Source: Gluconacetobacter tumulicola (lineage in GTDB: Bacteria; Pseudomonadota; Alphaproteobacteria; Acetobacterales; Acetobacteraceae). Taken from it: 64,000 nt of DNA. The stretch's first letter is position 1; each line of letters starts with the position of its first letter. The notes beneath the pieces were generated by a model. It was not told the origin of the DNA, made no database searches, and saw nothing but the letters and a program-made list of their open reading frames with translations. The translations under genes were made by a program, and so were the position numbers. Shown piece by piece: positions 51,330-60,384 of this stretch. The stretch lies in the NCBI RefSeq assembly GCF_014174215.1, contig NZ_JABEQL010000001.1, forward strand, positions 124,001-188,000, given 5' to 3'.

Positions 51330-51513
51330 CCCCCGCTCGATACCACTCCGCACGCGCCGACCCAAGCGCCGCCCGCGCGATCCGCTGTCCCGCCTGCGGC
51401 ACGCCGACCGAAATTCGGCGTGATCCGCCCCGCGAGACATTGCGATGGGAACGCGAACATGAAACGCTGCCGGGGCGTGATGCACGGATGACTACGGAAA
51501 AGACAGGCCAGCA

Positions 51514-54327
51514 ATGACCGACACCTCCATCAGCGATGCGGCGGAAATGCTGCTCGACCTCGCACGGCAATCGGTCACGGGGGCCGAAGACCTGTCCGCG
51601 GGCAATCCCATCATCACGCTGGCCCGCCGAATCGGCCGGCGCCTGACCGCCGGCACGCTGACCACCGACATGCTCGACGGCGTGGTGCGTCATCTGCGCG
51701 ACGACGCCTTTCGCAGCCGGGCCGCACGCCTGGGCAGCTATGTCGACGGCACCGACGATTCGCGGATCGCGACCCGCCTGCGCGACGTCGCCCGCACGGT
51801 CGCCGGCGCACCGGGGCCGGACGGCACCCCGCCCACCTTCGGCGCCTTCCGCAAGACCGTGGAACGCTGCCGCTTCGCGGCCGTCTTCACCGCCCACCCG
51901 ACCTTCGCCCTGGCCAATCCGGTCTACGACCTGCTGGCGACGATGGCCTCTTCCGACGCCACGCCCCCCGCCGCCCTGCCGGAGCTTGAAACCCACCGCC
52001 GCGCCGCCCCGCCGACCCTGGAGGAGGAATTCGCCCTCGCCTCGGCCGCGATCCTGCGCGGCCGCGACGCGGTGGACCGGCTTACCGGCGCCCTGCTGGC
52101 CGAGGCCCGCGCCCGCTGGCCGCATGAATGGTCGGTCCTCAGCCCCCGCCCGGTGATCCTGACCAGTTGGGTCGGCTACGACACGGACGGGCGCACCGAT
52201 ATCGGCTGGTGGGACACGATCCGCCTGCGGCTGCGCATGAAGAAGCTGCAACTGGAACGGCTGCACGCGCAGATCGCCCCCCTGCTGCCGCCGGCCCAGG
52301 ATCTGCATGCGCGGGTCGAACGCGCGCTGGACGCCGTGACCGCGCAGATCGAAGCCTGCCCGGTCGGCATCAGTGTGCAACCCGAAGCCGTGGCCGCCTT
52401 CGCCGCCGTGCTGATCGGCCGCAGTGACGAGGCGATCCCGGCAGCCAGCCATCTGGCCGCCTTGTTCCAGGAGGCCATCGACTCCGCTCCGCCCGACGAC
52501 CGGATGGCCCTGTCCGTCGCCCGGGCCGGATTGCTGGCCCATGGCATGGGCGCCGCCCACACCCATGTGCGGCTGAATTCGACCCAGATCCACAATGTCG
52601 CCCGCCAACGGCTGGGGATCGAGGACAACCCGGAAAACCCGTCACAGCGCCGCGCGCTGCTGACGCACATCAACGACGCGCTGGAAGAAGCCCAGCCGGT
52701 CGAGATCGATTTCGGATCGCTGCTGGTCGAGCAGGCCACCGCCGCCCGCCTGATGATGACGGTGCGCCAGATCGTCCGCCATATCGACCATGAGAGCCCG
52801 GTCCGCTTCCTGATCGCCGAGACCGAGAGCGGCTACACGCTGCTGGCCGCCCTCTGGCTGGCCCGCACCTTCGGCATCGCCGATCATGTCGAAATCTCGC
52901 CGCTGTTCGAAACGCAGGAGGCACTGGAAAACGGCGCCCATATCGTCGAAGAGGCCCTGCGCTCGCCCCACTGGCGCGACTATCTGCGCCGCACCGGGCG
53001 GATGAGCCTGCAATTCGGCTATTCGGATTCCGGCCGCTATGTCGGGCAGCTCGCCGCCACCTACCTGATCGAGCGCCTGCGGCTGAAGATCTGCGACCTG
53101 CTGCGACGCTGGGACCTCACGGATGTCGAGGTCATCCTGTTCGACACCCATGGCGAGAGCATCGGCCGCGGCGCCCACCCGTTCCGCCTGACCGACCGGC
53201 TCGACTATCTGTCGCCGCCGCAGGCACGCGCCATCTTCGCCGATGCCGGCCTGCATATCCGCGAGGAAACCGCCTTCCAGGGCGGCGACGGCTACCTGCT
53301 GTTCGGCACAAGCGCACTGGCCGACGCCACCGTCAGCATCATCGCGGAACATGCCTTCGCCCATGCCCCCCGGGACCGCGACCCGGTCTATGACGAGCCC
53401 GATTTTTCCGCCGATTTCTTCTCGACCATCGGCGCGGGCATGGCGGCCCTGGTCGAGGACCCGGGCTACGCCGCCCTGCTGGGCGCCTTCGGCCCGTCCC
53501 TGATCGACAAGACCGGGTCCCGCCCCTCGGCCCGGCAGAGCGATGCCGGCGCCGCCACCACCCGCATCAGCCATCCCAGCCAGTTGCGCGCCATCCCCAA
53601 CAACGCGATCCTCCAGCAGCTCGGCTGGTGCGCCAACACCATCCAGGGGCTGGGCACCGCCTCCGCCCGCCATCCCGAAACGTTCGAGGAATTCCTCGGC
53701 CGCAGCCCGCGCTTTCGCCGCGCGCTGGATTTCGCGGCCCACGCCCTGTCCCATTCCGACGACATGGTGCTGCGCGCCGTGATCTACATGCTGGACCCGG
53801 ATATGTGGCTGAACCGCGCAACGGCCGAGACCGACCCGGCCCGGCGCGACGCCTATCTGGCCCTCATGCAGGGGCTGGAGCGGCTGAATTTCTGGGCCAG
53901 CACCCAGGCCATGTTCCGCCGCATCCAGTCCGACCACCTGGCCCTGCGTCGCGCCTGGGCACAGGCCCCCACCATGGGCACCGAAGAAAAGCTGCTGCAC
54001 GCCATCCGCATCGCCATGATCGAGCAGCTCTGGCTGCTGTCGACACGCATCCCCTATTTCTCGCCGCGCAACGCCTTCTCGCGGGAAGCATTGACGACGC
54101 GCGTGCTGTGCCTGGAAATCCCCGCCGCCCTGCGTGAGTTGGACCACGTCTTCCCCTCGGTCACGCGCAGCGGGCTGGAACTGGATTATCACGAGGAACA
54201 CAGCCCCCGCTCCGAAGGGGCCTATGTCCGCGAACATGCCGAAATCTTCGCGCCCATGCTGCGCCTGTTCAATCTGCTGCGCGAAACCAGCGTCGCGGTT
54301 ATGCATCATGTCGGAGCCTTCGGCTGA
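51514..54327 (+). CDS. ppc: Divergent phosphoenolpyruvate carboxylase-like protein
   Basis: A 937-residue PEPC-fold protein that would carboxylate phosphoenolpyruvate to oxaloacetate. The normal catalytic landmarks are partly changed. His128 lies in FTAHPTFAL, where TAHPTE is usual. VRLNSTQIH (Arg353) stands where RQES is usual, and GYSDSGRYVG has Arg508 where Lys is usual. The FHGRGG-GRGG loop is shortened to FDTHGESIGRGA (His546), losing its first Arg. The C-terminus ends HHVGAFG instead of QNTG. RAIPNNAILQQLGWCANTIQ fits the PEPC RAIPW region. It may be an atypical PEPC or a paralogue with altered activity. Confidence 0.75.
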   Translation: MTDTSISDAAEMLLDLARQSVTGAEDLSAGNPIITLARRIGRRLTAGTLTTDMLDGVVRHLRDDAFRSRAARLGSYVDGTDDSRIATRLRDVARTVAGAPGPDGTPPTFGAFRKTVERCRFAAVFTAHPTFALANPVYDLLATMASSDATPPAALPELETHRRAAPPTLEEEFALASAAILRGRDAVDRLTGALLAEARARWPHEWSVLSPRPVILTSWVGYDTDGRTDIGWWDTIRLRLRMKKLQLERLHAQIAPLLPPAQDLHARVERALDAVTAQIEACPVGISVQPEAVAAFAAVLIGRSDEAIPAASHLAALFQEAIDSAPPDDRMALSVARAGLLAHGMGAAHTHVRLNSTQIHNVARQRLGIEDNPENPSQRRALLTHINDALEEAQPVEIDFGSLLVEQATAARLMMTVRQIVRHIDHESPVRFLIAETESGYTLLAALWLARTFGIADHVEISPLFETQEALENGAHIVEEALRSPHWRDYLRRTGRMSLQFGYSDSGRYVGQLAATYLIERLRLKICDLLRRWDLTDVEVILFDTHGESIGRGAHPFRLTDRLDYLSPPQARAIFADAGLHIREETAFQGGDGYLLFGTSALADATVSIIAEHAFAHAPRDRDPVYDEPDFSADFFSTIGAGMAALVEDPGYAALLGAFGPSLIDKTGSRPSARQSDAGAATTRISHPSQLRAIPNNAILQQLGWCANTIQGLGTASARHPETFEEFLGRSPRFRRALDFAAHALSHSDDMVLRAVIYMLDPDMWLNRATAETDPARRDAYLALMQGLERLNFWASTQAMFRRIQSDHLALRRAWAQAPTMGTEEKLLHAIRIAMIEQLWLLSTRIPYFSPRNAFSREALTTRVLCLEIPAALRELDHVFPSVTRSGLELDYHEEHSPRSEGAYVREHAEIFAPMLRLFNLLRETSVAVMHHVGAFG

Positions 54328-54458
54328 GTATTTCGCTCGCCTCCCGCTCACGCCCCTCCTGGCAGGTCCGCGAACCGCCGCCGCCCACAGGCCGCCCCCT
54401 GAAGGCGGCGGCGCACCTGCCGGGGCTGCGGCGCGTCGTCGCCCCCAATCCCGGCCCC

Positions 54459-55238
54459 ATGACCGGGCATGGCACCAATAGCTGGCTGGTCGATCACCCC
54501 GGCGGCACGGCCATCATCGACCCGGGCTCGGACCATCCTGCCCATCTCGAAGCCCTCCTCGCGGCGGCTGGCGGGCGGATCACCCATATCCTGCTGACCC
54601 ACACCCATCGCGACCATCTGACCGGCGCCCGTCCGCTGGGCCAGATGGCGGGCGCGCCGGTCTGCGGCTTCCGCCACAGCGCGGTTCCCTCCTTCACCCC
54701 CGACATCGCGCTCGATGACGGGTCGGTCGTGGCGGGGCTGACGGTCCTGCACACACCGGGCCATGCGACCGACCATCTGTGCTTCCTGACGGCGGACGGC
54801 ATCCTCTTCACCGGCGATCACATCATGGGCTGGTCGACGACCATGGTCCCACCCGCACCCGATGGATCGGTGCGCCAGTTCCTCGACGGCCTGGCCCGCA
54901 TCGGCGCCCTGGCACCGTCCCTGCTGCTGCCGGCCCACGGGCCGCCGATCCCGACCCCCGAATCCTGCATCCGGGCCCTGATCGCGCATCGCCTGTCGCG
55001 CGAGGAAAGAATCCTCGCCGCCCTGCATCAGGGTCCCGCGACGCTCGATGAGATGATGCGGCGCGTCTACCGCGCCATACCGCCCACGCTGCGCCGGGCG
55101 GCGGAACTGAATCTGCTGGCGCACCTGGAAAAATTACGTGATGACGGTCGCGCCATTCACGATCGCGATGGCTGGCGCGCCACCACCGCCCACGGAGAGT
55201 CCCCGCCTTCCCAGGTCCCGGGCCGCCCGTGCCCCTGA
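54459..55238 (+). CDS. LACTB2-like metallo-beta-lactamase fold hydrolase (N-terminus disturbed)
   Basis: Metallohydrolase related to human LACTB2 and similar bacterial proteins, 259 residues from this ATG. The metal motif is THTHRDHLTG (H48, H50, D52, H53), with HTPGHATDHLC, FTGDHIMGWSTTM and LPAHGPP. A winged-helix-like C-terminal domain follows (TLDEMMRRVYRAIPP). The family's N-terminus LRRVVAPNPGP is encoded in frame just upstream without an ATG, GTG or TTG. A start-like MSEPSAEYFARLPLTPLL lies in another frame at 54308. A one-base shift near 54370-54380 would join them. The gene may therefore be broken or mis-sequenced. Confidence 0.75.
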   Translation: MTGHGTNSWLVDHPGGTAIIDPGSDHPAHLEALLAAAGGRITHILLTHTHRDHLTGARPLGQMAGAPVCGFRHSAVPSFTPDIALDDGSVVAGLTVLHTPGHATDHLCFLTADGILFTGDHIMGWSTTMVPPAPDGSVRQFLDGLARIGALAPSLLLPAHGPPIPTPESCIRALIAHRLSREERILAALHQGPATLDEMMRRVYRAIPPTLRRAAELNLLAHLEKLRDDGRAIHDRDGWRATTAHGESPPSQVPGRPCP

Positions 55239-55254
55239 CGAACCGGAGGAACCG

Positions 55255-56907
55255 TTGACCACACGCCTGTCCCTGCTGCTGTCCGCGTCGCTCATCTGCC
55301 TGGGCCTGTCGCCGGCCCGCGCCGCCATCGACCATCCCGACACGGCCCATGCCGACACCACGCACGCCGCCCACCCTGCACAGCCCATCGAACGGACCAG
55401 CAGCGGCACGATCACGATCGACGGCAAATCCATCGCCTACCAGGCGGTGGCCGGCACATTGGTGGTCCATCCCCATGGATGGGACGATTCCGACGAAACC
55501 GTTCAGCACCAGACCCCGGGCAGCGACGCCCATGCCATCGACGGCAATCCCGACGCCACGGCGTCGATGTTCTATGTCGCCTATTTCCGCAAGGACAGCC
55601 GGGCGGAATCCCGCCCCGTCACCTTCATCTATAATGGCGGACCGGGCTCGTCCTCGGTGTGGCTGCATATGGGCGCCTTCGGCCCGCGCCGGGTGGTGAC
55701 GAACGACGACACCCACACCCCCGCCAGCCCCTACCGGCTGATCGACAACCCGCAGAGCCTGCTGGACGTCACCGACCTGGTGTTCGTCGACGCGCCGGGC
55801 ACCGGCTTCGGCCGCATCAACGGCAAGGACAAGGAAAAGCTGTTCTGGGGCGTGGATGCCGACGGCCAGGCCTTTACCAGCTTCGTCACCCAGTTCCTGG
55901 CGAAATATGGCCGCTACAACTCGCCGAAATACCTGTTCGGCGAAAGCTACGGCACCATGCGCTCGGCCGTCCTGGTCAACGATCTGCAAAATCAGGAAAA
56001 CATCGATTTCAACGGCGTGATCCTGCTGTCGCAGATCCTCAGCTACGACAACAGCGTGGACGAACCGGCGCTGAATCCGGGCATGGACGAACCGTTCGTG
56101 CTGGCCCTGCCGACCTATGCCGCGACGGCATGGTATCATCACAAGCTGCCGCAGCAGCCCGCGGACCTCAAGACCTTCCTGGCCGAGGTCGAGCATTTCG
56201 CCAGCACCGACTACCTGGCAGCCCTGCAGCAGGGCGCAGGACTGCCCGACGCCGACCGGGCAAGGATCGTCGAGCGCCTGCATGCCTATACCGGCCTGCC
56301 CGCGGATTATGTCCGCCGCGCCGACCTGCGCATCGACGGCGGCGAATTCTCCAAGACCCTGCAATCGGATGACGGCATGACGACCGGCCGGCTGGATACC
56401 CGCTTCTCCGGCCCCGCGCTGGACCCGCTGAGCGAGGAAGCCGGATACGACCCGCAATCGACCGCCATCAGCTCGGCCTATGTGTCGCTGTTCAACGACT
56501 ATGTGCGCAAGACGCTGAATTACGGCGACGGCCTGACCTACCGTCCGGAAATCGACATCCAGCACTGGAACTTCCACCACGCCGCCGGCGGTCCCGACGC
56601 GACGGAATCCGACGGCCCTGCCAACGTGATGCCCGACCTCGCCCAGGCGATGAAGACCAACCCGACGCTGAAGATCATGCTCAACGCCGGCTATTTCGAC
56701 CTGGCGACCCCGTATTACGAGGGGATCTACGAAATGCGCCACCTGCCGATCCCGGCCGCCTTGCAGAAGAATATCGAATTCCGCCAGTACCGGTCAGGCC
56801 ACATGGTCTATGCCAATATCCCGGCCCTGACCGAACTGCACGACAACATCGCCGACTTCATCCGCCGCACCGACAACCAGCCGGCGGCCGTAGCCAGCGC
56901 ACCGTAA
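55255..56907 (+). CDS. Secreted S10-family serine carboxypeptidase
   Basis: Carboxypeptidase-type alpha/beta hydrolase, 550 residues, exported (signal LSLLLSASLICLGLSPARAA). The oxyanion motif is FIYNGGPGSSSVWLHMGAFGP, the nucleophile Ser231 lies in FGESYGTMRS, and the acid and histidine lie in MLNAGYFDLATP and RSGHMVYANIP. The TTG at 55255 is the likely start because CCGGAGG lies just upstream and gives a proper signal peptide; the longer frame lies over the upstream gene. A His/Asp-rich linker (DHPDTAHADTTHAAHPAQP) follows the signal. Confidence 0.92.
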   Translation: MTTRLSLLLSASLICLGLSPARAAIDHPDTAHADTTHAAHPAQPIERTSSGTITIDGKSIAYQAVAGTLVVHPHGWDDSDETVQHQTPGSDAHAIDGNPDATASMFYVAYFRKDSRAESRPVTFIYNGGPGSSSVWLHMGAFGPRRVVTNDDTHTPASPYRLIDNPQSLLDVTDLVFVDAPGTGFGRINGKDKEKLFWGVDADGQAFTSFVTQFLAKYGRYNSPKYLFGESYGTMRSAVLVNDLQNQENIDFNGVILLSQILSYDNSVDEPALNPGMDEPFVLALPTYAATAWYHHKLPQQPADLKTFLAEVEHFASTDYLAALQQGAGLPDADRARIVERLHAYTGLPADYVRRADLRIDGGEFSKTLQSDDGMTTGRLDTRFSGPALDPLSEEAGYDPQSTAISSAYVSLFNDYVRKTLNYGDGLTYRPEIDIQHWNFHHAAGGPDATESDGPANVMPDLAQAMKTNPTLKIMLNAGYFDLATPYYEGIYEMRHLPIPAALQKNIEFRQYRSGHMVYANIPALTELHDNIADFIRRTDNQPAAVASAP

Positions 56908-57095
56908 AGCGGACGATTTTCATTGACGCCTGCCGGCCATGTCGTAAATTCGTGGCCGGTTCGACGCGACCCGCCGCCTGCGGCCCCACCGGCCACGGTG
57001 AACACGTCTTCGCTCCGCCCCCTCCTGTCCCGGGCGAGCCCGTCAGCAATGCAGGCCCTGATCCCGACGGTTCGCCCTGACAGACGAGGTTGGGC

Positions 57096-57854
57096 ATGCG
57101 TACCTTCAGACACGCCAAACTCATGGCATCGACCCTCCGCGCGGATCTCGCGGAACGGGGCACGATAATCGGTCACTCCGAAAGCCTGGAGATCGTGGCA
57201 CGACAATTCGGTTTCAGGAACTGGAACGTCCTGGCCGCCCGGATCGCCGCCGCCGAACAGCAGGCCGCACCCGCCCGGCTGCCGACTGGATGGTTCGCCG
57301 CCGGCACCGCCCCGGAAAACTACCGGATCGGCGTGGAACCGGATCACGGCGACGCTCCGACGCGCACGGCCGGCATCACCTGCCTGTTCACCCCCGACGA
57401 CCCCGATGCGGCGCGGATCGAAAAGGGTTTCGCCACCTTGATGCAGGCGGTCGATGCCCACCCGTTCATCGGGCAGCGGCTGCGTTTCTCGGCCCGACTG
57501 AAAACCCGCGACGTCACCGGCCAGGCCACGATCTGGATGCGGGTCGACGATGACAAACCGACCACGATCCTCTTCGACAATCTGACGAACCGGCAGAATG
57601 ACGCCGCCCTGACGGGCACATCGGACTGGACGCCACGCCACATCGTCTTCCAGATCCCCGACGATGCCGACAGTCTCCATTACGGCTTCCTGCTGACCGG
57701 CATGGGAACGGTCCAGGTGCGGGATGTCCGCCTCGAAACGGTCGACATGGAAGAAGCCGTTTCCACCACGCGACAACTGTACCAGGGTCAGCGCCGCAAA
57801 CGCCGCGTGGCCGAAGGTGGGCCGCGAAACCTCGATTTTTCCCACCTCGCCTAG
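57096..57854 (+). CDS. Protein with glyoxalase-related N-terminus and beta-sandwich-like C-terminus
   Basis: A 252-residue protein without signal peptide. Residues 1-50 (KLMASTLRADLAERG, SLEIVARQFGFRNWNVLAARI) match the short helical domain often annotated as glyoxalase-related or found before GIY/ligand domains. The C-terminal 150 residues hold beta-rich segments (RLRFSARLKTRDVTGQATIWM, HYGFLLTGMGTVQVRDVRLE) like those attached to some transcription and stress proteins. No catalytic site is visible. Start at ATG 57096 with GAGG upstream. A TTGACG/TAAATT pair at 56923-56950 is a weak promoter candidate. Confidence 0.6.
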   Translation: MRTFRHAKLMASTLRADLAERGTIIGHSESLEIVARQFGFRNWNVLAARIAAAEQQAAPARLPTGWFAAGTAPENYRIGVEPDHGDAPTRTAGITCLFTPDDPDAARIEKGFATLMQAVDAHPFIGQRLRFSARLKTRDVTGQATIWMRVDDDKPTTILFDNLTNRQNDAALTGTSDWTPRHIVFQIPDDADSLHYGFLLTGMGTVQVRDVRLETVDMEEAVSTTRQLYQGQRRKRRVAEGGPRNLDFSHLA

Positions 57855-58158
57855 CCTCTCGCCGATCATGCGGCTTCGGAGGTCGAAGGGCACATGACCG
57901 CAAACGCGCGGTGGATCGCCGACAGGGCAATTTTGCAAATGCGCTCTCAGTTAACGGCCATTGCAGCCATCATGTAAATCCGGCATTGCCCAGGCCACGC
58001 GGGATTTCATGCTTTTCATGCAGCCAGTGGCTGCGCCGCCTGGTTTCGTAGCGCAGGATCTGTGTCGGATTGTCGACCAGGCTGGCGATGCAGATGGTCT
58101 GCGCCCCGGCCGAAGCCCGGGCCAGTTGCGCGAAGGGCAGGTCACCAGCGCAGTTCGG
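57855..58158. other. Junction region between GC-rich core and lower-GC cluster
   Basis: No intact gene. On the minus strand an open frame of about 62 codons follows the AraC stop in the same frame (58158 to 57970). It reads like protein (LPFAQLARASAGAQTICIAS, then RYETRRRSHWLHEKHEIPRG) but has no start. It may be the tail of a gene that lost its 5' part, or chance. No tRNA, integrase or direct repeats were seen here. Confidence 0.3.
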
Positions 58159-59079
58159 TCACGCCCCCTCCAAGACTTTACGGATCGTCTTGGCCGGAGG
58201 TTCCCCGAATGTCTCGGCATAATAGGCTGCAAAGCGCCCGAGATGGAAGAACCCGCATTCCATAGCAATATGGGATACGCCCCTCCGCGCCAGGTCGGGC
58301 GCCAGCATGGCCCGCCTAGCCCGGTCCAGTGCACGTTGGCGCAGCCATACGCGTGGTGTCATGCCGGTCACCTGCAAGAAGGCAGATCGGAGGATATAGG
58401 CCGGAATACCAATTTGTTGCGCAATAGAAGCGACAGATAGGAACGTTTCGTCAGAGTCGTTGATGACGTGGCGAGCCCGGGAGAAGACGCTATATGCAAG
58501 CTTCCCACGCAGGGGGTGCGGGTCCGCGCCATTACTGTTACCGATATATGACACGATCTCTGAAACGCGGTCGGCCACGAGGCCGGGAATAACCCCTTCA
58601 GGTCGTCCTGGAAAGCGTTGCACCATATCCGACGCGGTTGATATCAGCGATGCGAGCCAGCTCGCCATGTATTGCATTTCCGGATAAGCAGGTACTGGCA
58701 CGACTCCACTGATTTTTCGCGGGTCAAACTCCGGCAATGCCATCTGTTCGATCAAGATGTAATAGGCATGACAGTTCTCCTTTCCGGTCACGGTGATTTC
58801 ATGCCCTCCGAGGTGCACGAACGCCTTATCGCGGCGCCGCTCACCGTTAATCAGGCCACTGCCGCTGGCATGAATCGGCAGCACGATGGCAATATTATTC
58901 GGTGGAGGACTGGTGGTCTGACCAACAGCGACTTTTATTTTCTCCTCGATAATTGAAACATTTCCAAAAGACGCGATTTTGACCGAACCCTCGAACGCGC
59001 CTCTCCCCAGTTGCATGTAGCGCTGTTCCCAGTCTGGCAGGGCTGATTCCTGTTCGGACGCGTCGGAAAACCTTTGCAT
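58159..59079 (-). CDS. AraC-family regulator divergent from the amine dehydrogenase genes
   Basis: The 306 residues have a cupin-like N-terminal half (IAIVLPIHASGSGLINGERR, FVHLGGHEITVTGKENCHAYY) and a C-terminal double helix-turn-helix (SVASIAQQIGIPAYILRSAFLQ; ARRGVSHIAMECGFFHLGRFA). The layout resembles FeaR/EutR-type activators of amine catabolism; this is by domain layout, not by close identity. It is transcribed away from the heavy-chain gene across a 156-base region rich in TTGCA elements, so control of the cluster is likely. ATG 59079 preferred over a TTG six codons earlier. Confidence 0.85.
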   Translation of the reverse strand: MQRFSDASEQESALPDWEQRYMQLGRGAFEGSVKIASFGNVSIIEEKIKVAVGQTTSPPPNNIAIVLPIHASGSGLINGERRRDKAFVHLGGHEITVTGKENCHAYYILIEQMALPEFDPRKISGVVPVPAYPEMQYMASWLASLISTASDMVQRFPGRPEGVIPGLVADRVSEIVSYIGNSNGADPHPLRGKLAYSVFSRARHVINDSDETFLSVASIAQQIGIPAYILRSAFLQVTGMTPRVWLRQRALDRARRAMLAPDLARRGVSHIAMECGFFHLGRFAAYYAETFGEPPAKTIRKVLEGA

Positions 59080-59115
59080 CCTGAAATCCTGTGGCAATTT
59101 CGTACCTCGCCATCA

Positions 59116-59182
59116 TTGCATATAAGCAACATATCGAATGCACAATGTTTGTGCAATAAAATTTGCAAAACTGGATATTGCA
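59116..59182. promoter_or_regulatory. Regulatory region with TTGCA/TGCAA elements and a perfect palindrome
   Basis: Contains TTGC-ATATAA-GCAA (59116-59129), the perfect palindrome TGCACAA-TGT-TTGTGCA (59139-59155) and further TTGCA elements at 59163 and 59178, the last two 15 bases apart. It lies between the AraC regulator and the heavy-chain gene. Repeated half-sites are usual for AraC-family activators. Binding is inferred. Confidence 0.55.
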
Positions 59183-59235
59183 CCTCCCATCGACCTGCTA
59201 CCCACAAAGAAACGCTGTCGGGGAGAGAGATTTTG

Positions 59236-60384
59236 ATGGCTAAAATGATCACTGCCGGTTCGTGGCTGATTCTCTTGACCCTGTTTCCCATTGCCGTCCA
59301 TGCTGATGAAGCGGCATTCGTGCCCGAGACCGTCACGGTCAAGACGAGGATATCGCCGGGTCCCAATGTCCTCGTAAACCAGATGGGGATGGCGAGCAGC
59401 ACACTCTACATCTATTCCGCGCAGGACCTGACCCTGAAAGGAAGCGTCAGTGGCGGCGCCTGGGGGCTGTCCACGCTCTCGCGCGATGGGAATACCGCCT
59501 ATATGGCGTCCAGTTTCTTCAGCCGCATCACCTATGGAACCGGTGAAGACATTCTTCAGGTCTTTGACGTGCCCACCAATACGGTAAGGAAGGAAATTCG
59601 CCTTCCGTTCAAGGTCACACAATACACCCCGGATGCCTCGCAGTTACGCCTGAGTGCGGATGAAAAATTCATCTATGTCCAGAACGCGACTCCGGCGACA
59701 TCCGTTACCGTAGTCAATCTTGAAAGCGCCAAGGTTTCCCAGGAAATCCCGCAGCCGGGCTGCTACGGCATCTACCCGGCTACCGAGGGGCACAGTTTTT
59801 CCACTATCTGTACTGACGGCAGCTTCATGACGTTCTCGATGGGGGCGGACGGTACCACCTTCACATCTCGGAAGAGCGAAAAGATCTTCGACGTCGACAA
59901 TGATCCGATTTATCTGGCATCGGCTCGCGCAGGCGATGATCTGTTGTTCATCTCCTATAATGCCAACGTGTATCGGCTGTCAGACAAGAGCGGCGTGATC
60001 AGGAAAGTCAATGTCACCAGTCTCACTCGGGGCGTTTCCGGGAACTGGGGCACTTCGGGTTACGGCGTCCTCAGTTACAATGATGCCAACAATGTTCTGT
60101 TCGTCACAATGTATCCCAATCATCATGAGGGCACCCACCATCGTGGCGGCAAGCAGATCTGGGCCTACGATCTTGCGCGTGGGACGCTGCTCTCCCGCTC
60201 CCCGGTAAACGACATCTCAACGATCGCCGTCAGCACGGGAGAAAAACCATCCCTTTATGGCCTGAATATGAAAAAGAATTTTCTTGAGGAATATGCCGTG
60301 GATAGAAATCACGGATTCTCCCTGAAAAAGACGACACAGCATACAGATTTCGGCTTTGCCACGATGATCATGGGCAACCTGTAA
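59236..60384 (+). CDS. aauB: TTQ amine dehydrogenase heavy (beta-propeller) subunit
   Basis: Periplasmic large subunit of a methylamine/aralkylamine dehydrogenase, 382 residues. A signal peptide (LILLTLFPIAVHA) precedes a seven-bladed propeller of the Me-amine-dh_H family, with MGMASSTLYIYSAQDLTLKG near the N-terminus. A cysteine pair (QPGCYGIYPATEG and STICTDGSFMTF) is like the heavy-chain disulfide. HHEGTHHRGGKQIWAYDL matches the usual HxGSHKxxxxEVW-type region. ATG 59236 has GGGGAGAGAG upstream. The gene order BEDA matches the aau and mau clusters; AADH versus MADH substrate is undecided. Confidence 0.88.
   Translation: MAKMITAGSWLILLTLFPIAVHADEAAFVPETVTVKTRISPGPNVLVNQMGMASSTLYIYSAQDLTLKGSVSGGAWGLSTLSRDGNTAYMASSFFSRITYGTGEDILQVFDVPTNTVRKEIRLPFKVTQYTPDASQLRLSADEKFIYVQNATPATSVTVVNLESAKVSQEIPQPGCYGIYPATEGHSFSTICTDGSFMTFSMGADGTTFTSRKSEKIFDVDNDPIYLASARAGDDLLFISYNANVYRLSDKSGVIRKVNVTSLTRGVSGNWGTSGYGVLSYNDANNVLFVTMYPNHHEGTHHRGGKQIWAYDLARGTLLSRSPVNDISTIAVSTGEKPSLYGLNMKKNFLEEYAVDRNHGFSLKKTTQHTDFGFATMIMGNL

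Noticed and set aside
57951-58334. The 127-codon minus-strand frame overlapping the AraC 3' end
   Set aside because: Its upstream half is out of frame with and inside the AraC gene; Trp/Arg/Ser-rich composition suggests a shadow.
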